64,000 bases of DNA from Luteimicrobium subarcticum. GTDB lineage: Bacteria > Actinomycetota > Actinomycetes > Actinomycetales > Cellulomonadaceae. The notes beneath the pieces are model-generated. The model was not told where the DNA came from and searched no databases. It worked only from the letters and a program-made list of their open reading frames with translations. Numbering within the stretch: position 1 is the stretch's first letter; every line of letters starts with the position of its first letter. A program made the translations under genes and the position numbers. The stretch lies in NCBI RefSeq assembly GCF_002798015.1, contig NZ_PGTZ01000009.1, positions 186,001-250,000 of the forward strand, in the 5' to 3' direction. Of the stretch, positions 11,772 to 19,813 are shown piece after piece.

Positions 11772-12902
11772 TCAGCTCGCGAAGCGGATGGGGACGAGGA
11801 GGTAGCGGTAGTCCCCGAGGTCGCCGCCGTCGATCTCGTGCTGACCGGTGAACTCCACGGGCTTGTTCGGGTGCGTGAAACCGAAGCGGACGTACTCGGT
11901 GCCGAGCGCACCCAGACCGTCGAGAAGGAACTGCGGGTTGAACGCGACCGAGATGTCCTCGCCCTCGAGCCGGGCCTCCAGGACCTCCGACGCCTGTGCG
12001 TCGTCGCCCTGGCCGGCGTCGAGCACGACCTGCCCCTCGGTGAACGACAGGCGGATCGCCGTGTTGCGCTCAGCGACCAGCGACACGCGCTTGGCTGCGT
12101 CGATGAGCGCGGCGGACGCCACGACCGCGTGGATCGGCGTCTCGTCGGGGAACAGGCGCCGCACGGGCGGGTAGTCGCCGTCCACGAGCAGCGACGTCGT
12201 CTGCCGGCCCCCGGCCTCGAAACCGATCATGTCGACGCCCTGGCCGGACGACAGGGCGACCGAGACGGCTCCCGCGCTGCCGAGCGACCTGGCGACGTCC
12301 GAGAGCGTCCTGGCGCGCACCAGGGCGACCGTCGAGATCTCCGGCCAGCTGGGCTTCCAGGTGAACTCCTTGAGCGCCAGGCGGTACCGGTCCGTGGCGA
12401 GGAACGTGATCTTCTCGCCCTCGATCTCGATCCGGACGCCGGTGAGCAGCGGGAGCGTGTCGTCGCGGCTCGCGGCCACCCCGACCTGAGCGACGGCCTG
12501 CGTGAGCAGATCCCCGTCGACGACGCCCGACACCTCGGGCATGGACGGCAGCGCGGGGTAGTCCTCGACAGGCATCGTCAGCAGCGTGAAGCGGCTCGCC
12601 CCGCAGGTGACGCTGATCTTGGAGCCCTCGAGGACGACGTCGACCGGCTTGTTGGGCAGCGCCCGGGAGATCTCGGCCAGCAGACGACCCGACACCAGCA
12701 CACGGCCGGGCTCGGTGACGTCCGCGGGGATCTGCGCCCGGGCGGACACCTCGTAGTCGAAGCTCGCGAGACCCAGCGTGCCCGTCGCGTCGGCCTCGAG
12801 CAGGACGCCGGCGAGCACCGGTGCGGGCGGACGCGTCGGGAGCGTGCGTGCGGTCCAGGTGACGGCCTCCGCGAGGACGTCACGCTCCACCCTGAACTTC
12901 AT
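11772..12902 (-). CDS. dnaN: DNA polymerase III beta sliding clamp
   Basis: 376 aa, the normal size of the clamp. Three repeated domains are visible; the C-terminal strand ends DYRYLLVPIRFAS, matching the conserved LLMPMR end. It encircles DNA and tethers DNA polymerase III. ATG 12902 has AAGGAG 4-5 bases upstream. A TANNNT -10 candidate (TAGGGT, minus strand, 12936-12941) would give a leader of about 30 bases. It is separated from dnaA by the oriC spacer, as in most actinobacteria. Confidence 0.99.
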   Translation of the reverse strand: MKFRVERDVLAEAVTWTARTLPTRPPAPVLAGVLLEADATGTLGLASFDYEVSARAQIPADVTEPGRVLVSGRLLAEISRALPNKPVDVVLEGSKISVTCGASRFTLLTMPVEDYPALPSMPEVSGVVDGDLLTQAVAQVGVAASRDDTLPLLTGVRIEIEGEKITFLATDRYRLALKEFTWKPSWPEISTVALVRARTLSDVARSLGSAGAVSVALSSGQGVDMIGFEAGGRQTTSLLVDGDYPPVRRLFPDETPIHAVVASAALIDAAKRVSLVAERNTAIRLSFTEGQVVLDAGQGDDAQASEVLEARLEGEDISVAFNPQFLLDGLGALGTEYVRFGFTHPNKPVEFTGQHEIDGGDLGDYRYLLVPIRFAS

Positions 12903-13403
12903 GTCACTCCTTCGAACCGCCGGATCCTGGAGTGAACCCTACGCGAGTCGAGGGGCAACGGGGCAGGTGCGCGCCGGTGGGTCGAGGTGTCGGCGAGCTG
13001 GGGACGGTCGGGGTTTGCTCGAGGGCGGCTCGTCGGCCGGATCGCCTGATGAAGGCGTGCTGGATCCCTCTTCCCTAGATAACTGTAGTCATCGTCATAG
13101 CCCCTGTGGATCCTGTGGATTACTCCCGTCATCGCAGGTCAGGACCGTTTTCTGCTTGTGGGTCGACCTCGGGACAGGGTGTGGAGAGGCTACGAGGCCC
13201 TGTGGAGGGCCAATTCTTGTTCACACGCCGTCCACGGGGACGTGGGGTTGGTCCACACCGAGAGGGTGGGATATCCACAGTTATCCACAGGGGCGTCCAC
13301 ACGTGTGAACAACACGGTTGTGAGTAACTCTGTGGACAGAGAGACCCGATCGCGGACCCGCAGAGGGCCGCGATCGGGTCTCGTCCGACGTTCGCACGGG
13401 CGG
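12903..13403. other. oriC: Chromosomal replication origin (oriC), dnaA-dnaN spacer
   Basis: A 501-bp non-coding spacer between dnaN and dnaA. DnaA-box-like 9-mers: TTATCCACA 13281-13289 (perfect), ATATCCACA 13271-13279 and TGTGGATTA 13114-13122 (one mismatch each), and weaker TGTGGATCC 13105, TGTGGAGAG 13181, TGTGGACAG 13331. Boxes occur in both orientations. The least GC-rich stretch (TAGATAACTGTAGTCATCGTCAT, about 13075-13098) is a candidate unwinding element. Location and box density make this the origin; the exact unwinding site is inferred. Confidence 0.85.
13341..13382 (-). terminator. dnaA terminator hairpin
   Basis: Perfect 15-bp inverted repeat GAGACCCGATCGCGG / CCGCGATCGGGTCTC with a 12-base loop, beginning 22 bases after the dnaA stop and just outside the oriC boxes. 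It probably keeps dnaA transcripts out of the origin. Confidence 0.75.
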
Positions 13404-15143
13404 TCAGCCGCGGTGCTGCTGCTTGATCCGGCTCGTCAGCTCCGTGACCTGGTTGTAGGTCGACCGGCGCTCCGCCATCTGCTCGCTGATCTTTCGGTTC
13501 GCGTGCATGACCGTCGTGTGGTCCCGTCCGCCGAACTGCTGCCCGATCTTCGGGAGGGACAGGTCTGTCAGCTCCCGGCAGAGGTACATCGCGATCTGCC
13601 GGGCCGTCACCAGGACGCGCGACCGCGACGAACCGCACAGGTCGTCGATCGTCAGGCCGAAGTAGGCGGCCGTCTGGGCGATGACGCTCGCCGCCGTGAT
13701 CTCGCTCGCGTCGTCGTCCGTGATGAGGTCCTTGAGGACGATCTCAGCCAGCGGCAGGTCGACCTGCTGACGGTTGAGGTTCGCGAACGCGGTGACACGG
13801 ATGAGTGCACCCTCGAGCTCGCGGATGTTGGTCGAGATCCGGCTCGCGATGTACTCGAGCACGTCGTCCGGGGCGTTGAGCCGCTCCTGGATGGCCTTCT
13901 TCCGGAGGATCGCGATGCGGGTCTCCAGGTCCGGCGGCTGGACGTCCGTGATGAGACCCCACTCGAAGCGGGACCGGAGCCGGTCCTCGAAGCCGTTGAG
14001 CTGCTTCGGCGGCAGGTCGGACGTGATCACCACCTGCTTGTTCGCGTTGTGGAGAGCGTTGAAGGTGTGGAAGAACTCCTCCATCGTCTGTTCCTTACCC
14101 TGCAGGAACTGGATGTCGTCGATGAGCAGGACGTCGACGTCCCGGTAGCGCCGCTGGAAGGCGCCCGCCTTGCCCTCGCCGATCGAGTTGATGAAGTCGT
14201 TCGTGAACTCCTCCGAGTTCACATAGCGCACCCGCACGTGCGAGTAGAGGTTCTGGGCGTAGTGCCCGATCGCGTGGAGAAGGTGCGTCTTGCCCAGACC
14301 CGAGTCGCCGTAGATGAACAACGGGTTGTACGCCTTCGCCGGTGCCTCGGCCACCGCGACCGCCGCCGCGTGGGCGAACCTGTTCGACGCGCCGATGACG
14401 AACGTCTCGAAGATGTACTTCGGGTTGAGGCGGGCGTTCTCCGTCGTCGTCGCAGGATCGGCATGACGCGCCGAGTGCGAGCCCGGGCGGCGCGCCTCCG
14501 TCGCGGTGTAAGGGTCGTCGTCCCCGTCTGCAGGGGCGGCCGTCGCCGGACGGTCGCGCGCGGGCGCGTCGTCCACGAGCAGCGCCGTGGCGGCATCCGC
14601 CCTGTGCGACGGGACGTGGAGCGGGGAGATCTCCGGAGCGAGACCGCGAGCTCCTTGCTCCTGCTCGCGGTCCAGCGGGCGCGGCACGTCGTACGGGCTC
14701 GCGTCACGGGATCCCTGCGCGGCGCGGTCGGAGGCGGCGCGGTCCGAGTAGGACGAGCCGAGGGGGAGCGGGCGCGGTGCGGCCGACGTTCCGCTCGTCG
14801 GGGCCGGACCGACGCCCCCGCTGCCGGCAGGAGGAGAGGGAAGCGTCGTGACGGAGTCCACCGCGTCCGGCAGCACCAGGTCAGGATCGACCGAGACGGC
14901 GATCTTCGGCGGCCACCCGAGGGTGGAGGCCAGCCCCTCGGCCAGCACCTCGCGCAGGTAGGTCTCGACGTAGGTGCGCAGCGCCTCCGTCTGGACCTTG
15001 ACGAAGAACGTGTCCTCGAGCATCGCCAGAGGCACGACCAAGGACAGGTGGCCGCGCTGCCGCGGAGTCACGTCCGGGGACGCGTCGAGGTGCGCGCGAG
15101 CGGCCCCCCAGATCTCGGCGGCTGTGCGGGAGACGTCTGACAC
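13404..15143 (-). CDS. dnaA: Chromosomal replication initiator protein DnaA
   Basis: 579-aa initiator. Domain I (about 1-88) is followed by a long, Pro/Ala/Asp-rich linker (about 90-235), longer than in E. coli as is usual for actinobacteria. The AAA+ domain has Walker A GDSGLGKT (279-286) and Walker B LLIDDIQF. Domain IV ends with the DNA-binding signature [10 protein letters not shown]. It binds the boxes in the flanking spacers and opens the origin. The start is GTG 15143 with a weak GAAAGG upstream. It is divergent from rpmH. Confidence 0.99.
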   Translation of the reverse strand: MSDVSRTAAEIWGAARAHLDASPDVTPRQRGHLSLVVPLAMLEDTFFVKVQTEALRTYVETYLREVLAEGLASTLGWPPKIAVSVDPDLVLPDAVDSVTTLPSPPAGSGGVGPAPTSGTSAAPRPLPLGSSYSDRAASDRAAQGSRDASPYDVPRPLDREQEQGARGLAPEISPLHVPSHRADAATALLVDDAPARDRPATAAPADGDDDPYTATEARRPGSHSARHADPATTTENARLNPKYIFETFVIGASNRFAHAAAVAVAEAPAKAYNPLFIYGDSGLGKTHLLHAIGHYAQNLYSHVRVRYVNSEEFTNDFINSIGEGKAGAFQRRYRDVDVLLIDDIQFLQGKEQTMEEFFHTFNALHNANKQVVITSDLPPKQLNGFEDRLRSRFEWGLITDVQPPDLETRIAILRKKAIQERLNAPDDVLEYIASRISTNIRELEGALIRVTAFANLNRQQVDLPLAEIVLKDLITDDDASEITAASVIAQTAAYFGLTIDDLCGSSRSRVLVTARQIAMYLCRELTDLSLPKIGQQFGGRDHTTVMHANRKISEQMAERRSTYNQVTELTSRIKQQHRG

Positions 15144-15302
15144 GGTGGCGTGGGCCTTTCGCGAGTACGTGGTCGAGCACCGGGCGGGTGCGGCTGGTCC
15201 GGGTCGGGAGGCGGGGTTCGGGCTGCGGGGTGCGGTCCTGGGGGGTGCGGGGTCGGGCTGCGGGGGTGTGCCTGGCGCGCTTCGAGTCTTCCATCCGAGG
15301 AC

Positions 15303-15323
15303 CTGTCCACATAGTTATCCACA
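15303..15323 (+). promoter_or_regulatory. Two DnaA boxes in the dnaA-rpmH spacer
   Basis: CTGTCCACA (15303-15311) and the perfect TTATCCACA (15315-15323) are arranged in tandem upstream of dnaA. They may autoregulate dnaA or form a second origin subdomain. The rest of the 15144-15651 spacer holds GC-rich unique sequence and the rpmH promoter; no gene is supported there. Confidence 0.65.
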
Positions 15324-15469
15324 GATTGTGGGCAATGTCGAAGGGGCAGGCCGACGCTCGTCGTCGTAGGCCCGGGCCGGATCCGGGCAGGTGTGGGGAA
15401 CCGGGATCATCGGGCGGTCTGACGGCTTCCCGGTGTGCAGCCAGGGCGGTCGAGCAGTACTGTCGCAGT

Positions 15470-15499
15470 TTGACCTCGGGCGGTCCGACCGCGTAGCGT
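15470..15499 (+). promoter_or_regulatory. Likely rpmH-operon promoter
   Basis: TTGACC (15470-15475), an 18-bp spacer, then TAGCGT (15494-15499), a good actinobacterial sigma-A type promoter. It would give a 5' leader of about 145 bases before rpmH GTG 15652. Confidence 0.55.
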
Positions 15500-15651
15500 G
15501 GTCAAGCCGTCCAGGGCTCTCTTGGCGTGCCTGCGCTGCAGGTCGTCTCTTCGCATCGCGACTCAGCGAACGTGGCATGCGAGCCCGGACCACCGACGTG
15601 ATTCACCGTGCGCGTGCGATGCCCGTGCACTCCCGACCCATGGAGCACACC

Positions 15652-15789
15652 GTGACCAAGCGGACCTTCCAGCCGAACAACCGCCGCCGCGCGAAGACTC
15701 ACGGCTTCCGTCTTCGTATGCGCACCCGTGCCGGCCGCGCCATCCTGGCGTCCCGTCGTCGCAAGGGTCGCGCCGAGCTCTCTGCCTGA
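15652..15789 (+). CDS. rpmH: 50S ribosomal protein L34
   Basis: 45-aa highly basic ribosomal protein ([19 protein letters not shown], then [19 protein letters not shown]), a textbook L34. The start is GTG 15652 with GGAG upstream; the in-frame extension to 15391 is spacer sequence and not homologous. It heads rpmH-rnpA-yidD-yidC-jag-rsmG. Confidence 0.98.
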   Translation: MTKRTFQPNNRRRAKTHGFRLRMRTRAGRAILASRRRKGRAELSA

Positions 15790-15800
15790 CCGGCAGCCAG

Positions 15801-16154
15801 GTGCTGCCTGCGCCGCATCGTCTCCGACGGTCCGACGAGTTCGGAAGGACCGTGCGGCATGGCGTGCGAGCAGGACGGTCGACCTTGGTGGTCCACGTCG
15901 CCCCGGATCCGGGGAGCGAGACTGCCAAGGTCGGCTTTGTCGTATCCAAGGCCGTCGGGAACGCCGTGACACGCAACCTCGTGAAGCGACGCCTCCGCGC
16001 AGCATCTGCGGACCTTGTCCCAGATCTGACGGAGGTGGCGGTGGTCGTGCGTGCACTCCCGGCGTCGTCCGACGCTCGGTACGACCAGCTCGCCGGCGAT
16101 CTCCGGTCGGCTGTCGCTGCCGCATACCGGCGCCTTCCGACCGGGCGGGTGTGA
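15801..16154 (+). CDS. rnpA: Ribonuclease P protein component
   Basis: 117-aa protein subunit of RNase P, which matures tRNA 5' ends. The RNA-binding signature VGNAVTRNLVKRRLR is intact, and the N-terminal LPAPHRLRRSDEF is typical. Start GTG 15801 lies 11 bases after the rpmH stop, so the two are translationally close. The in-frame sequence upstream of 15801 is rpmH in another frame. Confidence 0.97.
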   Translation: MLPAPHRLRRSDEFGRTVRHGVRAGRSTLVVHVAPDPGSETAKVGFVVSKAVGNAVTRNLVKRRLRAASADLVPDLTEVAVVVRALPASSDARYDQLAGDLRSAVAAAYRRLPTGRV

Positions 16155-16158
16155 CCAC

Positions 16159-16455
16159 ATGAGCCGCAGTGCCATCTCGCGGGGCTTCACGTTTCCCATC
16201 CGTCTGTACCAGCGGTGGGTCTCGCCACTGCGCCCGGCGACCTGCAAGTACTACCCCACGTGCTCGGCCTACGCGGTGGCGTCGGTCGAGGAGCACGGTC
16301 CGATCAAGGGATTCGTCCTCGCGGCGTGGCGTCTGCTGCGCTGCAACCCCTGGAGCCGTGGGGGAGTCGACGACGTACCACCCCGCGGAACGTGGCGTTC
16401 TCCGACGCTCCACCAGCACGACCCCTCCGAGCACGACCGCCTTCCGGCCGCCTGA
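16159..16455 (+). CDS. yidD: Membrane protein insertion efficiency factor YidD
   Basis: 98-aa YidD family protein with the three signature cysteines in CKYYPTCSAYA and LRCNPWSRGGVDDVP. It is an amphipathic, membrane-associated helper of YidC insertion. ATG 16159 starts 4 bases after the rnpA stop. The ~25-residue tail after the conserved core (HQHDPSEHDRLPAA) is lineage-specific. Confidence 0.96.
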   Translation: MSRSAISRGFTFPIRLYQRWVSPLRPATCKYYPTCSAYAVASVEEHGPIKGFVLAAWRLLRCNPWSRGGVDDVPPRGTWRSPTLHQHDPSEHDRLPAA

Positions 16456-16490
16456 CCGGCCCTTCTGCACCCTCTGGAGCTCTGGAACGC

Positions 16491-17594
16491 ATGGACACGA
16501 TCCTCAGACCGATCGAGTGGGTCGTGGCATGGATCATGTATCTCTGCCACGACGTGCTGACGTTCTTCGGTTTCCACGACGGGCCCAGCTTTGCGTGGGT
16601 GTTGTCGATCGTCGGGCTCGTGGTTGTCATCCGCATCGCGCTGATGCCCCTCTTCTTCCGTCAGATCAAGGCGTCCCGCGGGATGCAGATGATGCAGCCC
16701 GAGCTGCAGGCGATCCAGAAGAAGTACAAGGGCAAGAGCGACCCCGCGTCCCGCGAGGCGTTGTCACGCGAGACCATGGCGTTGTACCGGAAGCACGGCA
16801 CGAACCCGTTCGCTTCCTGCCTGCCGATCCTGCTGCAGTCGCCGATCTTCTTCGCGCTGTTCCGGGTGCTGCACGGGCTGGGGGACATCTCCACCGGCAA
16901 GAAGCCCGCCCTCGGGCCGATCAACGAGAACGTCGCGTCCGACATCGAGCACTCGCAGATCTTCGGGGCGCAGCTCTCCGACGTCTTCCGTACGGCTCCT
17001 GATGCGACGGCCAAGATCGCCGCAGCGACCCTGATCGTCGCCATGTGTGCGACCACCTTCTTCACACAGCGTCAGCTGACCATGAAGAACATGCCCAAGG
17101 CCGCGCTCGAAGGCCCGATGGCACAGACGCAGAAGCTGATGATGTGGGGCTACCCGTTCGTCTTCGCGATCTCCGGCATCAACTTCCCGATCGGTGTGCT
17201 CGTCTACTGGACGACGACGAACCTCTGGTCGATGGGGCAGCAGTTCTACACGATCAAGCGGATGCCGGCGCCGGGCTCCGAGGCCGAGCGCATCTTCAAG
17301 GAGAAGAAGGCGGCCCAGGACAAGAAGAAGGGCATCATCCCGGAGGGTCCGCTCGTCATCGAGCAGCAGCCGCGTGGGCAGCGCCAGCAGCCGAAGCGCA
17401 AGGACCGCGCCAAGGGCAGTGCTCGTCCCGCTGGAGCAACGACCCCTGCGTCCCCGGTGAATCCTGCCGATGCCTCCGCGGAGACGACGGCCCCGGTCGA
17501 CGCACCTGCGGGTGACGGCACTGCCGCGAAGCCGACGAGCAACCCAACGGCGCAGCGGCAGCAGCCGAAGAGCGCGAAGCGTCGCAAGAAGTAG
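16491..17594 (+). CDS. yidC: Membrane protein insertase YidC/Oxa1
   Basis: 367-aa insertase of the short Gram-positive/actinobacterial type without the large periplasmic domain. Hydrophobic segments lie near residues 8-55, 110-130, 185-200 and 220-245; the cytoplasmic hairpin between the first two (QMMQPELQAIQKKYKGKSD) is characteristic, followed by NPFASCLPILLQSPIFFALF. The C-terminal ~110 residues are Lys/Pro/Ala-rich, ending QPKSAKRRKK, consistent with ribosome binding. ATG 16491 was chosen because homology starts there (MDTILRPIEW). Confidence 0.97.
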   Translation: MDTILRPIEWVVAWIMYLCHDVLTFFGFHDGPSFAWVLSIVGLVVVIRIALMPLFFRQIKASRGMQMMQPELQAIQKKYKGKSDPASREALSRETMALYRKHGTNPFASCLPILLQSPIFFALFRVLHGLGDISTGKKPALGPINENVASDIEHSQIFGAQLSDVFRTAPDATAKIAAATLIVAMCATTFFTQRQLTMKNMPKAALEGPMAQTQKLMMWGYPFVFAISGINFPIGVLVYWTTTNLWSMGQQFYTIKRMPAPGSEAERIFKEKKAAQDKKKGIIPEGPLVIEQQPRGQRQQPKRKDRAKGSARPAGATTPASPVNPADASAETTAPVDAPAGDGTAAKPTSNPTAQRQQPKSAKRRKK

Positions 17595-17628
17595 TCCGGC
17601 TACCGCCGTCCTGACGAGGAGTTCACAC

Positions 17629-18120
17629 ATGGCCACGAGTGAAGAAGCCACCCCGACGAGTCGGCTCGAGGAAGAGGGCGACATTGCCGCCGACTACCTC
17701 GAGGAGCTCCTCGACATCGCGGATCTGGACGGCGACATCGAGATCGACGTCGAGAACGATCGACCAGCCGTCGAGATCGTGGCCGAAGGGAACGACTCGA
17801 TCCGCGTCCTGGTCGGCGCATCGGGTGAGGTTCTCGATTCGCTGCAGGAGCTCACGCGGCTTGCCGTGCAGGTGAAGACCGGCGAGCGGAGCCGACTGAT
17901 GCTCGACGTCGCCGGATTCCGCGCGGATCGGCGTGAGCAGCTCACCGTCATCGCAGCCGATGCCATCGAGCAGGTACAGGGGGGCGCGTCTGAGGTCGCG
18001 CTGGAGCCCCTCAACGCCTTTGAGCGCAAGGTCATTCATGACGCCGTGGCCGAGGCCGGCCTTCGGAGCGACTCGCGTGGTGTCGAGCCGTCGCGCTACG
18101 TGGTGGTCCTGCCTGCCTGA
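17629..18120 (+). CDS. jag: Jag/KhpB-like KH-R3H RNA-binding protein
   Basis: 163 aa. An acidic N-terminus (to about residue 30) is followed by a KH-like domain (VGASGEVLDSLQELTRLAVQ) and a C-terminal R3H domain (LNAFERKVIHDAV, then SRGVEPSRYVVVLP). The Jag_N domain of Firmicutes is missing, as in other actinobacteria. It is a cytoplasmic RNA-binding protein encoded directly after yidC. ATG 17629 is preceded by GAGGAG. Confidence 0.94.
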   Translation: MATSEEATPTSRLEEEGDIAADYLEELLDIADLDGDIEIDVENDRPAVEIVAEGNDSIRVLVGASGEVLDSLQELTRLAVQVKTGERSRLMLDVAGFRADRREQLTVIAADAIEQVQGGASEVALEPLNAFERKVIHDAVAEAGLRSDSRGVEPSRYVVVLPA

Positions 18121-18148
18121 CGGGTAGCGGTTCAGCGGGTGCTGTGTG

Positions 18149-18162
18149 GTTTCACGTGAAAC
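18149..18162. promoter_or_regulatory. parS: parS site 1
   Basis: GTTTCACGTGAAAC, the perfect 14-bp palindrome bound by chromosomal ParB, 29 bases after jag. Confidence 0.95.
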
Positions 18163-18263
18163 ATGCCTCGGTGGTTGCGTCAAGAGGATGGAGCCGCGCA
18201 ACGCCGGCACGCTTCAGGTGAAGCAGCGGCCGTGCAGGAGCGTTCTCGTCCCGTGGAGTGCGT

Positions 18264-18277
18264 GTTTCACGTGAAAC
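18264..18277. promoter_or_regulatory. parS: parS site 2
   Basis: Perfect GTTTCACGTGAAAC palindrome, 115 bp from site 1, intergenic. Confidence 0.95.
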
Positions 18278-18709
18278 GTGGTTGTGGCTCGTGATCTCGC
18301 AGCGACCATGCCATGCCGCGACCGCGACCGTGAGCGCGAACGAGAGTGCGGGTTCGCGGCTCCTGCTCCAACGCTGATTCCAAAATCAGCTCCTGGCTCC
18401 AGTTGCAGTCCGAACTCGAACTCCTGCCTTGCAAGGTCTGCATCGGTTTGTGTGCGGACCGGGCAGCTCACCTAGATGGCGGCAGCTCCGAAACCGCATG
18501 GTCGTGAGCGGGTGATGCCTGGATGCGTCCAATGCTGTCGACTCACATTGTGCGCGGGCACCATGGGTGGGCAGGGGACGCCACGGCCGCGTTGCTGTCA
18601 GGTACACGACGGCGCATCACTCGACACGACTGGCAGGCGCTGGCGCGGCCGGGGATCCCTCGTGGGGGCAGCGAGGGCGCCGGACTAGCACACGTTGACA
18701 CGCCGTCGT

Positions 18710-18723
18710 GTTTCACGTGAAAC
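18710..18723. promoter_or_regulatory. parS: parS site 3
   Basis: Perfect GTTTCACGTGAAAC palindrome in the jag-rsmG spacer. Confidence 0.95.
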
Positions 18724-18859
18724 GTTCGTGTCCGGGCGACAGTGAGAGATGCGTCGCAACAGGTTGTGCGTCACTCCGATCACCCCCCGTCGAGGGTCGA
18801 AGGCACGCCGGCCGCGGGCGTCGGCTCGAGCGGACGTGACGCTCGGGGCAGCGCATCAT

Positions 18860-18889
18860 CACCCGCGTCCACCCGCGTCCACCCGCGTC
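18860..18889. repeat. 10-bp tandem repeat, three copies
   Basis: CACCCGCGTC repeated three times without change, followed by a partial fourth unit (CACC). It lies in non-coding sequence upstream of rsmG and may be length-variable. Confidence 0.85.
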
Positions 18890-19087
18890 CACCTGGATCA
18901 ACTCGTGCCGCATCTCGCCTGGTAGGTCGTGAACTGGCCGTGCGTGGTGGGGCACACGGCTATTCCGCCGGCTTCACAGTCAGCGACGGTGCACAGCAAA
19001 GACCCCGGTAGGGGATGATGGGCACATGCTTCGATACCGTGCGCCACGTGTCGGTCCGCGTCTCTTCGGGTCGACAGGAGAGCAGTC

Positions 19088-19756
19088 ATGACCGAGGCAG
19101 CTCACCAGCTCGCAGACCGTGAGATCGGGCTCAGTCAAGCGTCGCGTGACTACTTCGGTTTGGCCTTTCCTGCGGTGGAGGCGTTCGCGGACGCCCTAGC
19201 CTCGGAAGGCGAGGTCCGCGGGCTGATCGGACCGCGCGAGATCGACCGACTGTGGACGAGGCACCTGTTCAATTCCGCCGCTGTGGTCCCGTTCTTGCCG
19301 ACATCAGGGGTCATCGCTGACGTCGGATCCGGTGCAGGTCTTCCCGGGATAGTTGTTGCGGCGATGCGCCCTGAGGCTGAGGTCGTCCTGATCGAGCCGA
19401 TGGATCGACGCTGCGTGTGGCTTCGCTGGGTCGCCGACGAGCTGGGCCTGGAGAATGTCGACGTTCGTCGTGGCCGCGCGGAGGAGTACCACGGCGCCTT
19501 CGAGGCCGACGCCGTGACGGCGCGCGCTGTCGCAGCCTTGGACAAGCTGGCGCGCCTCACGCTTCCTCTCCTCGGACGTGGAGGCGTTCTTGTTGCGCTC
19601 AAGGGGCGCAGTGCCGAGCAGGAGGTCGCCGCGGCAACGAAGACTCTGCGACGGTTCGGCGGCGGACCAGCCGAGGTGCTGCAAGCCTCGACGATCGAGG
19701 GTGTGGACGACACGGTGGTTGTTCGTGTGGCGCGTGAGACCATCAAGGGCTCCTGA
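19088..19756 (+). CDS. rsmG: 16S rRNA (guanine(527)-N7)-methyltransferase RsmG
   Basis: 222-aa SAM-dependent methyltransferase. The SAM motif is VIADVGSGAGLPGIV (about residues 75-89), the GidB-typical WTRHLFNSAAV precedes it, and VTARAVAALDKL follows. It modifies G527 of 16S rRNA; loss in other bacteria gives low-level streptomycin resistance. ATG 19088 is preceded by AGGAGAG. It lies between the parS cluster and parA, its usual place. Confidence 0.97.
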   Translation: MTEAAHQLADREIGLSQASRDYFGLAFPAVEAFADALASEGEVRGLIGPREIDRLWTRHLFNSAAVVPFLPTSGVIADVGSGAGLPGIVVAAMRPEAEVVLIEPMDRRCVWLRWVADELGLENVDVRRGRAEEYHGAFEADAVTARAVAALDKLARLTLPLLGRGGVLVALKGRSAEQEVAAATKTLRRFGGGPAEVLQASTIEGVDDTVVVRVARETIKGS

Positions 19757-19813
19757 GCGGTAGCGTCTCAACTGGACAACCAGGTCGATCAACGGCGTTT
19801 CGAGGAGGGCTCT

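Larger units (their letters stand above)
18121..19087. other. 967-bp spacer carrying a parS cluster
   Basis: No gene is supported here: frames are short, lack ribosome-binding sites, and codon use is atypical. It holds three perfect parS sites, a purine/CG-rich quasi-repeat (CGCGACCGCGACCGTGAGCG, about 18316-18335), a small hairpin (CTGATTccaaAATCAG, about 18373-18388), and a 10-bp tandem repeat. It probably serves as the ParB loading zone next to oriC, with the rsmG promoter at its right end. Confidence 0.7.

Noticed and set aside
18214-18720. Short open frames in the parS spacer
   Set aside because: No ribosome sites, Arg/Glu dipeptide repeats from a CG-rich quasi-repeat, and interrupted by parS sites.
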